Position numbers and translations under genes: made by a program
Shown: positions 1 through 7,736 of the stretch, in pieces
Position numbering within the stretch: position 1 is the first letter of the stretch
Layout of the letters: every line of letters starts with the position of its first letter
Notes under the pieces: model-generated
The model's input: the letters and a program-made list of their open reading frames with translations, nothing else
What the model was told of the DNA's origin: nothing
Database searches by the model: none
Origin: Acidobacteriota bacterium
GTDB lineage: Bacteria; Acidobacteriota; UBA890; WLXD01
Assembly (NCBI GenBank): GCA_012103255.1
Contig: WLXD01000002.1
Location: 496,001 to 560,000, forward strand
Direction: 5' to 3'
DNA length: 64,000 nt

Positions 1-936
1 CACCGCCGCGCGCTTGATCTCGGTATCGGGATCGTCGAGTGCGTTCTCCAGCGCTGCCGTCGCCCGTTCTCCGGCGCGATGTCCAAGCCACATCAACGCC
101 GAGCGGCGCGTTGGGATCGACTCGTCCTGGCGGGCGATCTGGATCAACAAATCAACCGCCTCCGGCTGCTCGGAGATGTGCGCTGCGAACACGGCGCGAT
201 CACGGATCGTGTCGTCGGGGTCGCTCCGCGCCAGCCGCGCAATGGTCGACCACCCCTCCTGACTGCGTTCCGCGCCGAGCCAGAAGATTGCCTGCTCGCG
301 GAGCTTGCGGGGATGCCTGCCTTCCGCCCAGCCCACAACGCGGGCTAGTGCGGCCGGCCCCGCGTGCATCGCCACCGCGGCGACGGCCCCATCTTCGTGT
401 TCTCCGCCGGTCTCCGCCACGTCGACCAACCACGCCAGGCTCTCGGCAGCGGCAACATCGTCCAACCAGGTTACGTTCTGTCCGGTCGCGTCGATCGTGC
501 AGCTCGACTTGAACGTGGCAACACGGTCGAGCTCTCCTCCCTCGAAACGGAGCATGACGCGAATCGCCGCCGGGGGCTCGAGCACAACCGCATCGTCCTC
601 GCGCGCCGTGTTCCAGTGAAAATTGCGCTCACGGTCCAGCGAACAAACGCCGCAAACCCGATCCCCATGATCGTCCTCGTGCATGCAGCACATGCCGCTG
701 TCGGCGGACACGGCCGGAACGGAGTAGCCGACCCAGATCACGTCTGCGTTGCGCCTGATCCGCTGCAGGGCCGCGGGCAGATCAGAGCCCGAACTGCGGC
801 TGACCGATCCGTTCTCGATGCCGTCCGGTCCGAGGAGCGGCCCGGCTTGCGGGATGGCGGCGTCGGCCACCATCCCGCCGCCCAGCAACAGCGCCAGGCC
901 CACGACTCGTACCCATAGTGCTCGCGATGACGACAT
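1..936 (-). CDS. Exported HEAT-repeat protein, 3' end beyond the left edge
   Basis: The frame is open from an ATG at 936 to base 1 (312 codons, no stop), so the carboxyl end lies outside the window. Residues 1-28 form a signal peptide (MSSRALWVRVV then a Leu/Gly-rich core). Residues 82-97 hold a Cys/His cluster: C82, C83, H85, H89, and a CxxC at C94/C97. From about residue 190 onward there are HEAT-like helical repeats of about 31 residues ending in the pattern 'alfwLG'. It starts 3 bases after the neighbouring HEAT gene stops, and is the fourth gene of a sigma/anti-sigma operon. HEAT arrays usually bind proteins. The substrate or partner is unknown, and periplasmic location is inferred from the signal peptide. 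Confidence 0.8.
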   Translation of the reverse strand, partial: MSSSRALWVRVVGLALLLGGGMVADAAIPQAGPLLGPDGIENGSVSRSSGSDLPAALQRIRRNADVIWVGYSVPAVSADSGMCCMHEDDHGDRVCGVCSLDRERNFHWNTAREDDAVVLEPPAAIRVMLRFEGGELDRVATFKSSCTIDATGQNVTWLDDVAAAESLAWLVDVAETGGEHEDGAVAAVAMHAGPAALARVVGWAEGRHPRKLREQAIFWLGAERSQEGWSTIARLARSDPDDTIRDRAVFAAHISEQPEAVDLLIQIARQDESIPTRRSALMWLGHRAGERATAALENALDDPDTEIKRAAV

Positions 937-939
937 CGG

Positions 940-2172
940 CTACTGCTCGATGATGCGGATCAGGAAATCGACAGCTTCGTCACTGTCCACCATCGACAGC
1001 ATCTGAACGATCCGGCGCCGGTTGTCCACGTCTTCGGTCTGGTCGTATAGATCGATCAGGGCGGTCGCGTCGCCGCGCATCATGAACGCGCTCAGAATCG
1101 AGCCACGGATCTCCTGATCCTGATTGGCTCGATAGAGGTCGAGCAGCGCCGCCTGGACCTCCGCGTCATCTACGCCACCGTCCTCGTCGTGCTCGCCATG
1201 CACCATCCCAAGGCCCTGGATCGCCGTTCGCTTGAGTTCAATGTCCGGCTCGGTCCGAGCGATTTCGATCAGGCGGGACGAGTGCCCGGTCATGAACATG
1301 ACCCCGAGAATCGCCTTCCGCGCCTCGACCGACTCCTCAGCGTCGTACAGCTGCCAAAGCTCTTCGGCCCCGCCCGTCATCGCCAGATGCCGGATCGCGA
1401 GGACCCGCAACTCGTCATCGGCCTCGGTCCGAGCGATCTCGTAGAGCCGCTCAGCGTGCCCGCTCATCATGTAGCCCGAGATGATCGCGCCCTTCACCTC
1501 GCGGTCCGTCGTGCCCGCGTAGATCTCGTCCATCAGCCCCTGAACCCGATCGCCACCGAACATCCCTAGGTGCCGCAGTGCGTACATCTGCATCTCGGGA
1601 TCCGAGTCGTCCCGCGCGATCTCCGCGATCAGATCAACGGCGTTCTCACTGTGTCCCTGGAGGAGAATGAACAACGCCCGCTGCCGCATCTCGATGTCTT
1701 CGTCGGTGCGAATGATCCGCTCGAGCAATGGGAGCGCCCTTTCAGGCTCCACATGCAGGAGGGCGTTGAGCGCGTACAAGCGCATGTCCTCCGGCTCGTC
1801 GCTGCGCTCGACCTGACCACGCGCGCCTCGGATCTCGGCCGCGAGGTGGTCAGCGTCGTCAATCCACGCACTTTCCGGATAGGAGTTGCGTAGCTCCCCG
1901 ATCAACTCGAGGGCTTCGGCGGGGTTGCCGCGGCGTTCCTGGGCATAGGCCATCCAGTACATGGCCGCGGCCGCCCGGCTTCCACCACCCTCGACGACCT
2001 CGGAATAGAGCTCGACGGCCCGGGCGTAGTCCGCCTGCTCGAGCGCTGCTGTCGCGGCGTCGTATACCTCGCTCACCTGACTGGCCGACGGGCCTGACTG
2101 CGCCGTGAGGGGCAGCGCCAGGATCAGCGCAGCTGCCAACAAACTGCTCGTTGCGGTTTTGGAAATCCTCAT
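940..2172 (-). CDS. Exported TPR/HEAT-repeat protein
   Basis: 410 residues. A signal peptide (MRISKTATSSLLAAALILAL, cleavage near AQS) is followed by a TPR-like region at about 30-110, whose pattern 'ALEQADYARAVELYSEVV' resembles the YbgF/BamD-like class. About nine HEAT-like repeats of around 30 residues follow from 125 to the end, each of the form 'iaR.d.d.e.r..Al..L...g'. The ATG at 2172 is supported by a GAGGAG site just upstream. The next gene begins 3 bases after its stop and the anti-sigma gene lies 10 bases upstream, so all four are probably one transcript. Such proteins are often found behind ECF sigma/anti-sigma pairs. I infer a periplasmic scaffolding or sensory role; no catalytic motif is visible. 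Confidence 0.82.
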   Translation of the reverse strand: MRISKTATSSLLAAALILALPLTAQSGPSASQVSEVYDAATAALEQADYARAVELYSEVVEGGGSRAAAAMYWMAYAQERRGNPAEALELIGELRNSYPESAWIDDADHLAAEIRGARGQVERSDEPEDMRLYALNALLHVEPERALPLLERIIRTDEDIEMRQRALFILLQGHSENAVDLIAEIARDDSDPEMQMYALRHLGMFGGDRVQGLMDEIYAGTTDREVKGAIISGYMMSGHAERLYEIARTEADDELRVLAIRHLAMTGGAEELWQLYDAEESVEARKAILGVMFMTGHSSRLIEIARTEPDIELKRTAIQGLGMVHGEHDEDGGVDDAEVQAALLDLYRANQDQEIRGSILSAFMMRGDATALIDLYDQTEDVDNRRRIVQMLSMVDSDEAVDFLIRIIEQ

Positions 2173-2182
2173 ATCACTCTCC

Positions 2183-2956
2183 TCAGATGTTGTCCCCGTC
2201 GGCGGGAGTTAGCGCCGCCCGGGCTTGTCCTTCGATTACGTTCACCTTGAAAAGCAGATCGCCCGCGGCAATCCGTTCGCGTAGCCAGTCGAGCTCTTCG
2301 GCTGGCACCTGCCCCGAGGTCCGCGCAACCTCGAGCAGAACTCTTTCCAGATCCGACAGCACATCCGCCACCGCCGTCTGGCCGGTGAGCTGCGCGGTTT
2401 GGCGATAAAGCCGGTTGTTCGCCAGGAGCGCCTCTGCACGCACCTGTTGTGCGGTGATATCGACCTCGCCCGCTTCGTCAGCGTTCACGAGTTCAACCAG
2501 AACCATCTTCGCGCTCTGCAGGTGATCGCCCATCGCAACGAACAGGATTCGATCGCGGCTCGGGGCTTGGTCCTCGGGAACGATCTGGGTTCCCGGAGGT
2601 GCGTTGTAGAGGCCTGCCAGGAACGCGACCAGTAGCATCGCCGCGATGGCGCCGACACTCATGACGCGCTGTACGTTCCAGAACGGCACGACGTTCGTAG
2701 CCATCGCCACGCCCTCCGGCTCTGAAGAACGGCCCTCGCGCGCCAGCGCATCACGCTGTCTCGCCCAGATCCGCGCCTCGAAGTCGCTATCCGGCTCGGG
2801 CACAGCGACCTTTGCGGTCGCCTCGAGCACGTGCTGCAGAGAACTCTCCTGTGCCCGGCATTCCGCGCAATCGGAGAGGTGCTGTCGCACCGAACCGGAA
2901 TCCGCGCTGTCCCCCAGCACGTACATCACCAGTTCCTGCTCATCGGGGTGTTTCAT
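2183..2956 (-). CDS. Anti-sigma factor with zinc-finger (ZAS) domain
   Basis: 257 residues. The cytoplasmic N-terminus carries the zinc-binding anti-sigma motif HxxxCxxC (H26, C30, C33). A single membrane helix follows at about 98-118, and the periplasmic C-terminal half (about 135 residues) is helix-rich, with no known domain I recognise. Proteins of this class hold an ECF sigma factor inactive at the membrane and release it on an envelope signal. The start ATG overlaps the sigma stop codon as ATGA (2953-2956), so the pair is translationally coupled and made in balanced amounts. The downstream HEAT proteins may sense the signal or be targets of the regulon. Confidence 0.88.
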   Translation of the reverse strand: MKHPDEQELVMYVLGDSADSGSVRQHLSDCAECRAQESSLQHVLEATAKVAVPEPDSDFEARIWARQRDALAREGRSSEPEGVAMATNVVPFWNVQRVMSVGAIAAMLLVAFLAGLYNAPPGTQIVPEDQAPSRDRILFVAMGDHLQSAKMVLVELVNADEAGEVDITAQQVRAEALLANNRLYRQTAQLTGQTAVADVLSDLERVLLEVARTSGQVPAEELDWLRERIAAGDLLFKVNVIEGQARAALTPADGDNI

Positions 2957-3525
2957 GACATCTCACTCGCGAAGGGCGCCAGTTCGCGGCGCATCTTCTG
3001 AACGGCTCTGAAAATGGCGTTCTTGACGGCATTCGTCTGCATATCGAGTGCCTCCCCGATCTCTTTGATCGACAGTCCCTGCAGATGACGCAAGGTGAAC
3101 GCCGCGCGCTCCCCTGGCGTGAGGCGATCGAGGGCGCCCGCGATGTGGTCGGTAATCTGTCCGCCCTCGGCGACGCGCTCTGGCCCGGGCGTGGCCGCGG
3201 CAAATGGCAGCAGATCTCCTGTGGCGTCCTCGAGCGTCGACTCCCGCGTGGCGTGGCGCTGGCGTTTGCGCACGACATCCATGGCGGCGTTGGCCGCGAC
3301 TCGATACAGCCATGTACTGAAGCGGGCGCGCTCCTCGAATCCGTCGAGACGTTTGAACACTCGGAGGAACGTCTCCTGCACGGCTTCCTCGGCATCCGCG
3401 GGGTTCCCCACGATCCGGTAGGCCACATTGAACACACTTCGGCTGTGCTGCTCGACGAGCATCTTGAAAGCCTCTTGTTCGCCCGCCTGTGCGCGGGCTA
3501 TGAGTGCGGGAGTGTTCGCGTCCAT
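2953..3525 (-). CDS. ECF-family RNA polymerase sigma factor
   Basis: 190 residues, the usual length for the family. Region 2 (about 20-90) has the expected core: 'QHSRSVFNVAYRIVGNPADAEEAVQETF' region 2.1-2.2 and 'RFSTWLYRVAANAAMDVVRKR' region 2.4. Region 4 (about 125-180) has 'LTPGERAAFTLRHLQGLSIKEI', the helix-turn-helix that contacts the -35 element. There is no C-terminal extension. It heads a four-gene operon with its anti-sigma factor and two HEAT proteins, which is the layout of an autoregulated envelope-stress module. An AGAAGCAGG-like ribosome site precedes the ATG, and a strong hairpin lies in its probable leader (3551-3572). Confidence 0.93.
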   Translation of the reverse strand: MDANTPALIARAQAGEQEAFKMLVEQHSRSVFNVAYRIVGNPADAEEAVQETFLRVFKRLDGFEERARFSTWLYRVAANAAMDVVRKRQRHATRESTLEDATGDLLPFAAATPGPERVAEGGQITDHIAGALDRLTPGERAAFTLRHLQGLSIKEIGEALDMQTNAVKNAIFRAVQKMRRELAPFASEMS

Positions 3526-3541
3526 ACCTGCTTCTTAAGAC

Positions 3542-3572
3542 GGACGGTCCAGGCGGGCGGTTAGGCCCGCCT
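3542..3572 (-). promoter_or_regulatory. Tandem inverted repeats in the sigma-factor leader
   Basis: Two dyads lie back to back in the divergent spacer, 17 to 47 bases before the sigma start. GGACGGTCC (3542-3550) is symmetric about its middle base. AGGCGGGC/GCCCGCCT (3551-3558 and 3565-3572) is a perfect 8-bp stem with a six-base loop. On the sigma (minus) strand a T-run (TTTTTT) lies just upstream of the stem rather than downstream, so it does not look like a terminator for that strand. It may be an operator or an mRNA leader structure limiting sigma translation; the sequence alone cannot decide. The rest of 3573-3752 shows no clear promoter. Confidence 0.4.
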
Positions 3573-3752
3573 GCGAGAAAAAAGAGACCGCTGCGTTAGC
3601 CCCGACCATCGTGCGCTGGCTCGAGCAGGATGAAACTTCTTGACGCTTTCCTACGTTTCTTCCTGCAGGCACGAAACCTGGGCCACCAGGCAGCCGTAGA
3701 GCCACTTAACAGGATGCTTTCCAACTACTCCAGCGATCATCCGGAGGACGAA

Positions 3753-4334
3753 ATGACTCGCAAGGTACTGACTCTCGCTCTAGGCGCCATTCTGGTTCTG
3801 GCAGCCGGCACTCCGGCGCTCGGCCAGACGGCCGAATGGATCCATATCCGCGTAACCGAGGACGAGGGCACCAACGTCAACGTCAATCTCCCGATGTCGC
3901 TCATCACGGTCGCCATGGAAATCGCCCAACAACACGTGTCCGACGAGGCCATGGACTTCGGTGACGATTTCGACGGCCGCATCAGCTTCGGCCGCCACCA
4001 CGACATGGAGGTCGAGGATCTCCGCAAGATGTGGCAGGAATTGCGTGACGCTGGCGATGCTGACTACGTCCAGGTCGAGGATGGCGACGAGACGGTGAAC
4101 ATCTACCGTCGCGGTGAGCGCGTATTCATCGAAGTTGACGAGGACGGTGACGAGAAGGTACGCATGCAGGTACCCTTCTCCGTGGTCGACGTTCTCCTGG
4201 ACGGCGAAGGCAATGAACTCAATCTCGTCGGCGCGCTCAACGAAATGGCGCAGAACAACGACGGCGAGGTTCTCCAGGTGAACGACGGCGACACCACCGT
4301 TCGCATCTGGATCGACGACAACCCCCAGGGCTAA
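3753..4334 (+). CDS. Acidic exported protein of unknown function (paralogue A)
   Basis: 193 residues from the ATG at 3753, chosen because GGAGG lies eight bases upstream and a clean signal peptide follows (MTRKVLTLALGAILVLAAG, cleavage near LGQ). An upstream in-frame ATG at 3630 would put 41 non-signal residues first and is unlikely. The mature protein is very rich in Asp/Glu and seems to contain two copies of one unit: '(V/M)P(M/F)S(L/V)' strand, then a helical stretch, then 'VxxxDGDxTV.I'. The next gene has the same organisation, so the two are tandem paralogues. I do not recognise the family. It lies divergent to the sigma-factor operon, so it may be a regulon member; that is inference. 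Confidence 0.72.
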   Translation: MTRKVLTLALGAILVLAAGTPALGQTAEWIHIRVTEDEGTNVNVNLPMSLITVAMEIAQQHVSDEAMDFGDDFDGRISFGRHHDMEVEDLRKMWQELRDAGDADYVQVEDGDETVNIYRRGERVFIEVDEDGDEKVRMQVPFSVVDVLLDGEGNELNLVGALNEMAQNNDGEVLQVNDGDTTVRIWIDDNPQG

Positions 4335-4339
4335 AAGTC

Positions 4340-4873
4340 ATGTTCCTGACCAAGGTAGCCGCACTGACCCTCCTCCCCGTCGCCCTCATGGGCGGCGTGG
4401 TGGCCAACTCTTCGATCATGCTGGTCGAGGTCGATGCCGACGATGTCCACATCATGGTGCCGGTGCCCCTGTCGCTGGCCCAGGTTGCGGTCGCTTTCGC
4501 GCCGGACGAAGCCAAGTACGTGGATGTCGAGGAAGCCGGCCAGTACATCCCGTACCTCGCTGACTTCGTAGACGCCCTCCGCGACGTGCCGGAAAACGTC
4601 ATGCTCGTCGAGGTGATCGACGGCGACGACCACGTGCAGGTCTTCCTGGAAGACGACAACCTGCGCGTCAGTGTTGACGAGGGTCACGACCGTGGCGCTA
4701 CCGTGAACGTGCGGGTGCCGCTCGCTTCGGTGGCGGCGATGGTCGATGCCTACGACGCCGACACCAACACGCTCCGCACCTCGCGACTGGTCGGAGCACT
4801 ACGCGCCGCGCCGAGTGGCGATCTCGTCCATGTCATCGACGGCGACGAAGAGGTTCGGATTCGCATGTGGTAG
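4340..4873 (+). CDS. Acidic exported protein of unknown function (paralogue B)
   Basis: 177 residues, starting five bases after the previous stop. The N-terminus (MFLTKVAALTLLPVALMGG) is a signal peptide or anchor. The body repeats the unit seen in paralogue A twice: 'VPVPLSLAQVAVAF...VEVIDGDDHVQVFL' near 38-100 and 'VRVPLASVAAMVDAY...VHVIDGDEEVRIRM' near 118-176. The second copy ends the protein. Duplicate units within each gene plus adjacent duplicate genes point to serial duplication. It is strongly acidic and has no catalytic motif I recognise. It is followed 48 bases later by a good intrinsic terminator, so the pair probably forms a two-gene operon. Confidence 0.7.
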   Translation: MFLTKVAALTLLPVALMGGVVANSSIMLVEVDADDVHIMVPVPLSLAQVAVAFAPDEAKYVDVEEAGQYIPYLADFVDALRDVPENVMLVEVIDGDDHVQVFLEDDNLRVSVDEGHDRGATVNVRVPLASVAAMVDAYDADTNTLRTSRLVGALRAAPSGDLVHVIDGDEEVRIRMW

Positions 4874-4920
4874 ACGGCCGACAGGGTGCTACACTTCAGG
4901 CACCCCACGGCTGGGGTATT

Positions 4921-4962
4921 GAGGGCTCGGAGAGCTTCGGCTTTCCGGGCCCTCTTCTTTCT
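4921..4962 (+). terminator. Rho-independent terminator after the acidic-protein pair
   Basis: The stem GAGGGCTCGGAGAGC pairs with GCTTTCCGGGCCCTC around a TTCG tetraloop, with two G-T style mismatches. A T-rich run (TTCTTTCT) follows. The TTCG loop closed by C-G is a typical stable tetraloop. It lies between the plus-strand pair and the convergent DUF5916-like gene. Confidence 0.8.
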
Positions 4963-4977
4963 GCCTAGGCGTCCTGT

Positions 4978-6018
4978 CTACAGCCGGAAGAGCTTCGTGA
5001 TCTTCAGGATCAGCGCCCGATCGATCAACGCCGGATTCTCGGTCAACCTCGACTCGTTGTACACGAGGAAGATGTCCGACAGCGGCTCGTAGTTGTAGCG
5101 CAGGCGCACATTCGACAGGAACTGATCCGTCAGGTTGTCGTACTGGAACAGCCCCGACAACGCCAACTTGGTGTTGAAGTCGTAGGCAAGACGCGAGCTC
5201 ACCAGTGTCGTCTTGAAGGCGCCACCCGAAAGGGTGATGTCGTTGAGGTTCACCGAAACGGCGGCGTTGAAGCGCGCCCCGAGCCGGAAGCCACTACCGA
5301 ATTCCCAGTTCTTCTTCCGGCCGTCCCAGAACGAGCCCCACGTGTACAGGGCCGAGACCCAGACAACCCGGCTCTGGTCGGACCTGAATTCGAGCTGCAC
5401 CTCGTCGGTCATCTCTCCGGCTGCCTCCCACGAGGCGTCCCAATCGTCGTTGAAGGTAGAGCCGCTGCCGCCGCCTGGCCCCGAAGTACCGCCCTCGCCG
5501 ATGATTTGGGCGTCGAACAAGGCTCCATGGGCGTTGGTTTCGAAGAAGAAGCCGTTACGGTGGTCGTGGTACGTGTCGAGCGTCACGGCAAAGGCGTCGT
5601 TGTCATCGTGACTCTCGTCGCGTCGGAGCACCGTTGCCACCATCTGATCGGGCTCGCTGTCCCACAACATCGCGGAGATATAGAGGTACTCGGCGTCGTA
5701 CAGCACGCGGACTTCGCTTCGTTCGGTGGCCGGTGCGCCCTCATTCGGTTGCGACTGCACGAATTCCGTGATCGGGATCGCGACCCGCCAGGCAGCATCG
5801 TCCAGACGGCCATCGATCTGCGGCCGTGTGTTGGTGAAGGTCGCGGCCGCGACAAATGCACGGTCAGGGTCCGTCGATGCCGCCGCCGCCGCGGCCTGTC
5901 TCTGCGCCGCAGTAAGAGCGGCCCGCGACTCCTGCGCGCGGGCGACGCCCTGCGCCCCGGCAAGCAAGAGCACGAGTGCGCACGAAACCCGCGAGACAAG
6001 CGTTCGAGAGACCAGCAT
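4978..6018 (-). CDS. Miniature DUF5916-type protein (CBM9-like domain joined to barrel end)
   Basis: 346 residues with a signal peptide (about 1-29). Residues 55-200 match the CBM9-like sugar-binding fold that begins DUF5916 proteins ('PQIDGRLDDAAWRVA', 'VLYDAEYLYISAMLWDSEPD', 'GFFFETNAHGALFDAQI'). Residues 208-346 match the last strands of the DUF5916 outer-membrane barrel ('FRSDQSRVVWVSALYTWGSFW', 'PLSDIFLVYNE', ending 'LILKITKLFRL'). Full-length family members are usually 700-900 residues, so about 400-500 residues of the middle are absent. The reading frame runs cleanly across the join near residue 203-210 (about nt 5391-5412). It could be a natural short form, an old in-frame deletion or an assembly collapse. 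Function is unknown. Confidence 0.75.
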   Translation of the reverse strand: MLVSRTLVSRVSCALVLLLAGAQGVARAQESRAALTAAQRQAAAAAASTDPDRAFVAAATFTNTRPQIDGRLDDAAWRVAIPITEFVQSQPNEGAPATERSEVRVLYDAEYLYISAMLWDSEPDQMVATVLRRDESHDDNDAFAVTLDTYHDHRNGFFFETNAHGALFDAQIIGEGGTSGPGGGSGSTFNDDWDASWEAAGEMTDEVQLEFRSDQSRVVWVSALYTWGSFWDGRKKNWEFGSGFRLGARFNAAVSVNLNDITLSGGAFKTTLVSSRLAYDFNTKLALSGLFQYDNLTDQFLSNVRLRYNYEPLSDIFLVYNESRLTENPALIDRALILKITKLFRL

Positions 6019-6258
6019 CTAGGAGCCTTTGGCGATCACTGAGCATGGGGCGATCTGCATCAACCTAACCGATCTGGAGCCCCGGCGCTTGTCGCCGTCA
6101 GGTACGCCACGGGCAGTCCGAGAGCCCCGAATGATCGCGAGCAGGCACCGCTGGTTCGCATGCCGGGCCTCCGGTAAGTTCTGTGTCTCGAGATCGGAGG
6201 GTGATCGATCTAGTCGCCCCGATTGAGGCGGACAACAACTCACCGCGGATCCCTTCAG

Positions 6259-6274
6259 CGCTGTCCGGACAGCG
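6259..6274. promoter_or_regulatory. Perfect 16-bp palindrome before the symporter gene
   Basis: CGCTGTCCGGACAGCG is a perfect 8+8 palindrome ending 21 bases before the symporter ATG at 6296. A 16-bp symmetric site at this spot is what an operator for a dimeric regulator would look like. It lies in a 277-bp spacer between two divergent genes (6019-6295); I see no other strong element there. The half-site GCTGTC/GACAGC also occurs, with different spacing, before the second sigma factor (15859-15881). Confidence 0.5.
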
Positions 6275-6295
6275 GAGACGACGAGCCACACGACG

Positions 6296-7735
6296 ATGAC
6301 GATCTGGCTGGCTTTCATCGCCTACGCAGCGCTTGCGATCGGGCTCGGATGGCGGGCGTCTCGACATGGCGACCCGGCGAGCGCCGACTACTGGACCGCC
6401 GGCCGCGGACTCAGCGGCTGGGAAGTCGGCGCGTCGCTGTCAGCCGGCTTCCTGTCGATCTCATGGTCGTGCGTGTACGCCGTACAGCTGTTCTACTGGT
6501 ACGGCCTGGGCGCGCTGTGGTTGATGACGATTCCCTGGCTGATCGCCCTCGGTGGAATCTACTGGCTCAGTCGCCGCTACCACGACCTCCCGGCCTTCAG
6601 TCAGCCCGAGATGGTCGGGCAGCGATTTGGAGCCTCGGCTCGTCGCCGCGTGGCGCTGGCGCTCGCCTTCGTGTTTCTTGTCTGGGGAGGCGCCGAGATC
6701 TATGTCGCGGCGAACCTGCTGGCGCCCCAGATGGGGATTCCGCGCGAAGCCCTCGTGTTATCGATCGCCCTTGTGGTCGGCATCTACTCCGTCCTCGGCG
6801 GATTCCGTGCCGTCATCGACACGGACAAGGTTCAGTACGGAATCGTCGCGCTCTACATCGGCGCGATGGCCTGGCTCGCCCAGCGCGGGCTCACGGCGGT
6901 CCGCGCGGAGACTGGAAGCGACGCGGCACCGGCCTCGTTGCTCCTCGAACTCCCGCTCCGCGGAGCACTCTCAGACGCGCCCTGGACCGACCTTCTCGCT
7001 GGCGGGCTCGTGACGATCGCGCTCACTTTCGTGGCCTACCTGCCAGGCTGGCTCTTCGAGACCGATCTCTGGCTCCGTGTGCAGGCCGCAAGGGATGCAC
7101 GAGCGGCGCGCCAGGGCGTTCTGTTCGCCGCAATCAACCTGGTCCTGTTCCCCATGAACGGCGCCGAATTCCCCACGGCGATCGGCAACGACGCCGACGG
7201 GATCTTCGCCGCACTGGTGACGACCTACGCGCCGGCGTGGCTCGCGGCCGCCGTAGCCGTTGGCCTGGTAGCCGCCGCGATGAGCACCATCGATACTTGC
7301 ACACACGTCATTGCGGTTTCGGTCGGCTACGACATGCTGGAGGCCCATCGACGCGAACCTGAAACTGCGCGCCGCTTGTCACGCAACACGACGATCGCAG
7401 CGCTGGCCGGCGCCACTCTGTTTGCGCTCGCAACGGAGTCCCTCTGGGACATCTTCTATCTGTCCTCAGGCGTTCTCACGGCCGCGGTCGCGCTTCCCGT
7501 GGCCGCAGTTCTCTGGACCTGGGCAACTACGCGCATGGTCGAGTGGTCCACGAGTGCGGGATTCGCGGGAACGATCACGGCCTACTTCCTCGAAACCTAT
7601 GGCCCGCTGAACGCAGCGGAGCCGGCCTGGCTGGCCGGCTCCGGACTTGGCTTCATTGTTTGGGGCGTCGTCGCAGCTCTCGTCGGTGCGATAGCCGGAT
7701 GGGCCACCACGCCAACAGCGGCGAAGCTAGTCTGA
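6296..7735 (+). CDS. Sodium/solute symporter (SSS family)
   Basis: 479 residues made almost wholly of hydrophobic helices, about 13 as expected for the family. Family features include 'SADYWTAGRGLSGWEVGASLSAG' near 30-55, 'YSVLGGFRAVIDTDKVQYGIV' near 165-185 and 'AAAVAVGLVAAAMSTIDTCTHV' near 320-340, which contains the conserved small-residue/Ser/Thr sodium-site helix. These proteins import organic solutes such as sugars, amino acids, urea or osmolytes with sodium. The sequence does not tell which substrate. It stands alone on the plus strand between two minus-strand genes and has a palindromic candidate operator directly upstream. The convergent gene begins two bases after its stop. Confidence 0.88.
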   Translation: MTIWLAFIAYAALAIGLGWRASRHGDPASADYWTAGRGLSGWEVGASLSAGFLSISWSCVYAVQLFYWYGLGALWLMTIPWLIALGGIYWLSRRYHDLPAFSQPEMVGQRFGASARRRVALALAFVFLVWGGAEIYVAANLLAPQMGIPREALVLSIALVVGIYSVLGGFRAVIDTDKVQYGIVALYIGAMAWLAQRGLTAVRAETGSDAAPASLLLELPLRGALSDAPWTDLLAGGLVTIALTFVAYLPGWLFETDLWLRVQAARDARAARQGVLFAAINLVLFPMNGAEFPTAIGNDADGIFAALVTTYAPAWLAAAVAVGLVAAAMSTIDTCTHVIAVSVGYDMLEAHRREPETARRLSRNTTIAALAGATLFALATESLWDIFYLSSGVLTAAVALPVAAVLWTWATTRMVEWSTSAGFAGTITAYFLETYGPLNAAEPAWLAGSGLGFIVWGVVAALVGAIAGWATTPTAAKLV

Positions 7736-7736
7736 G

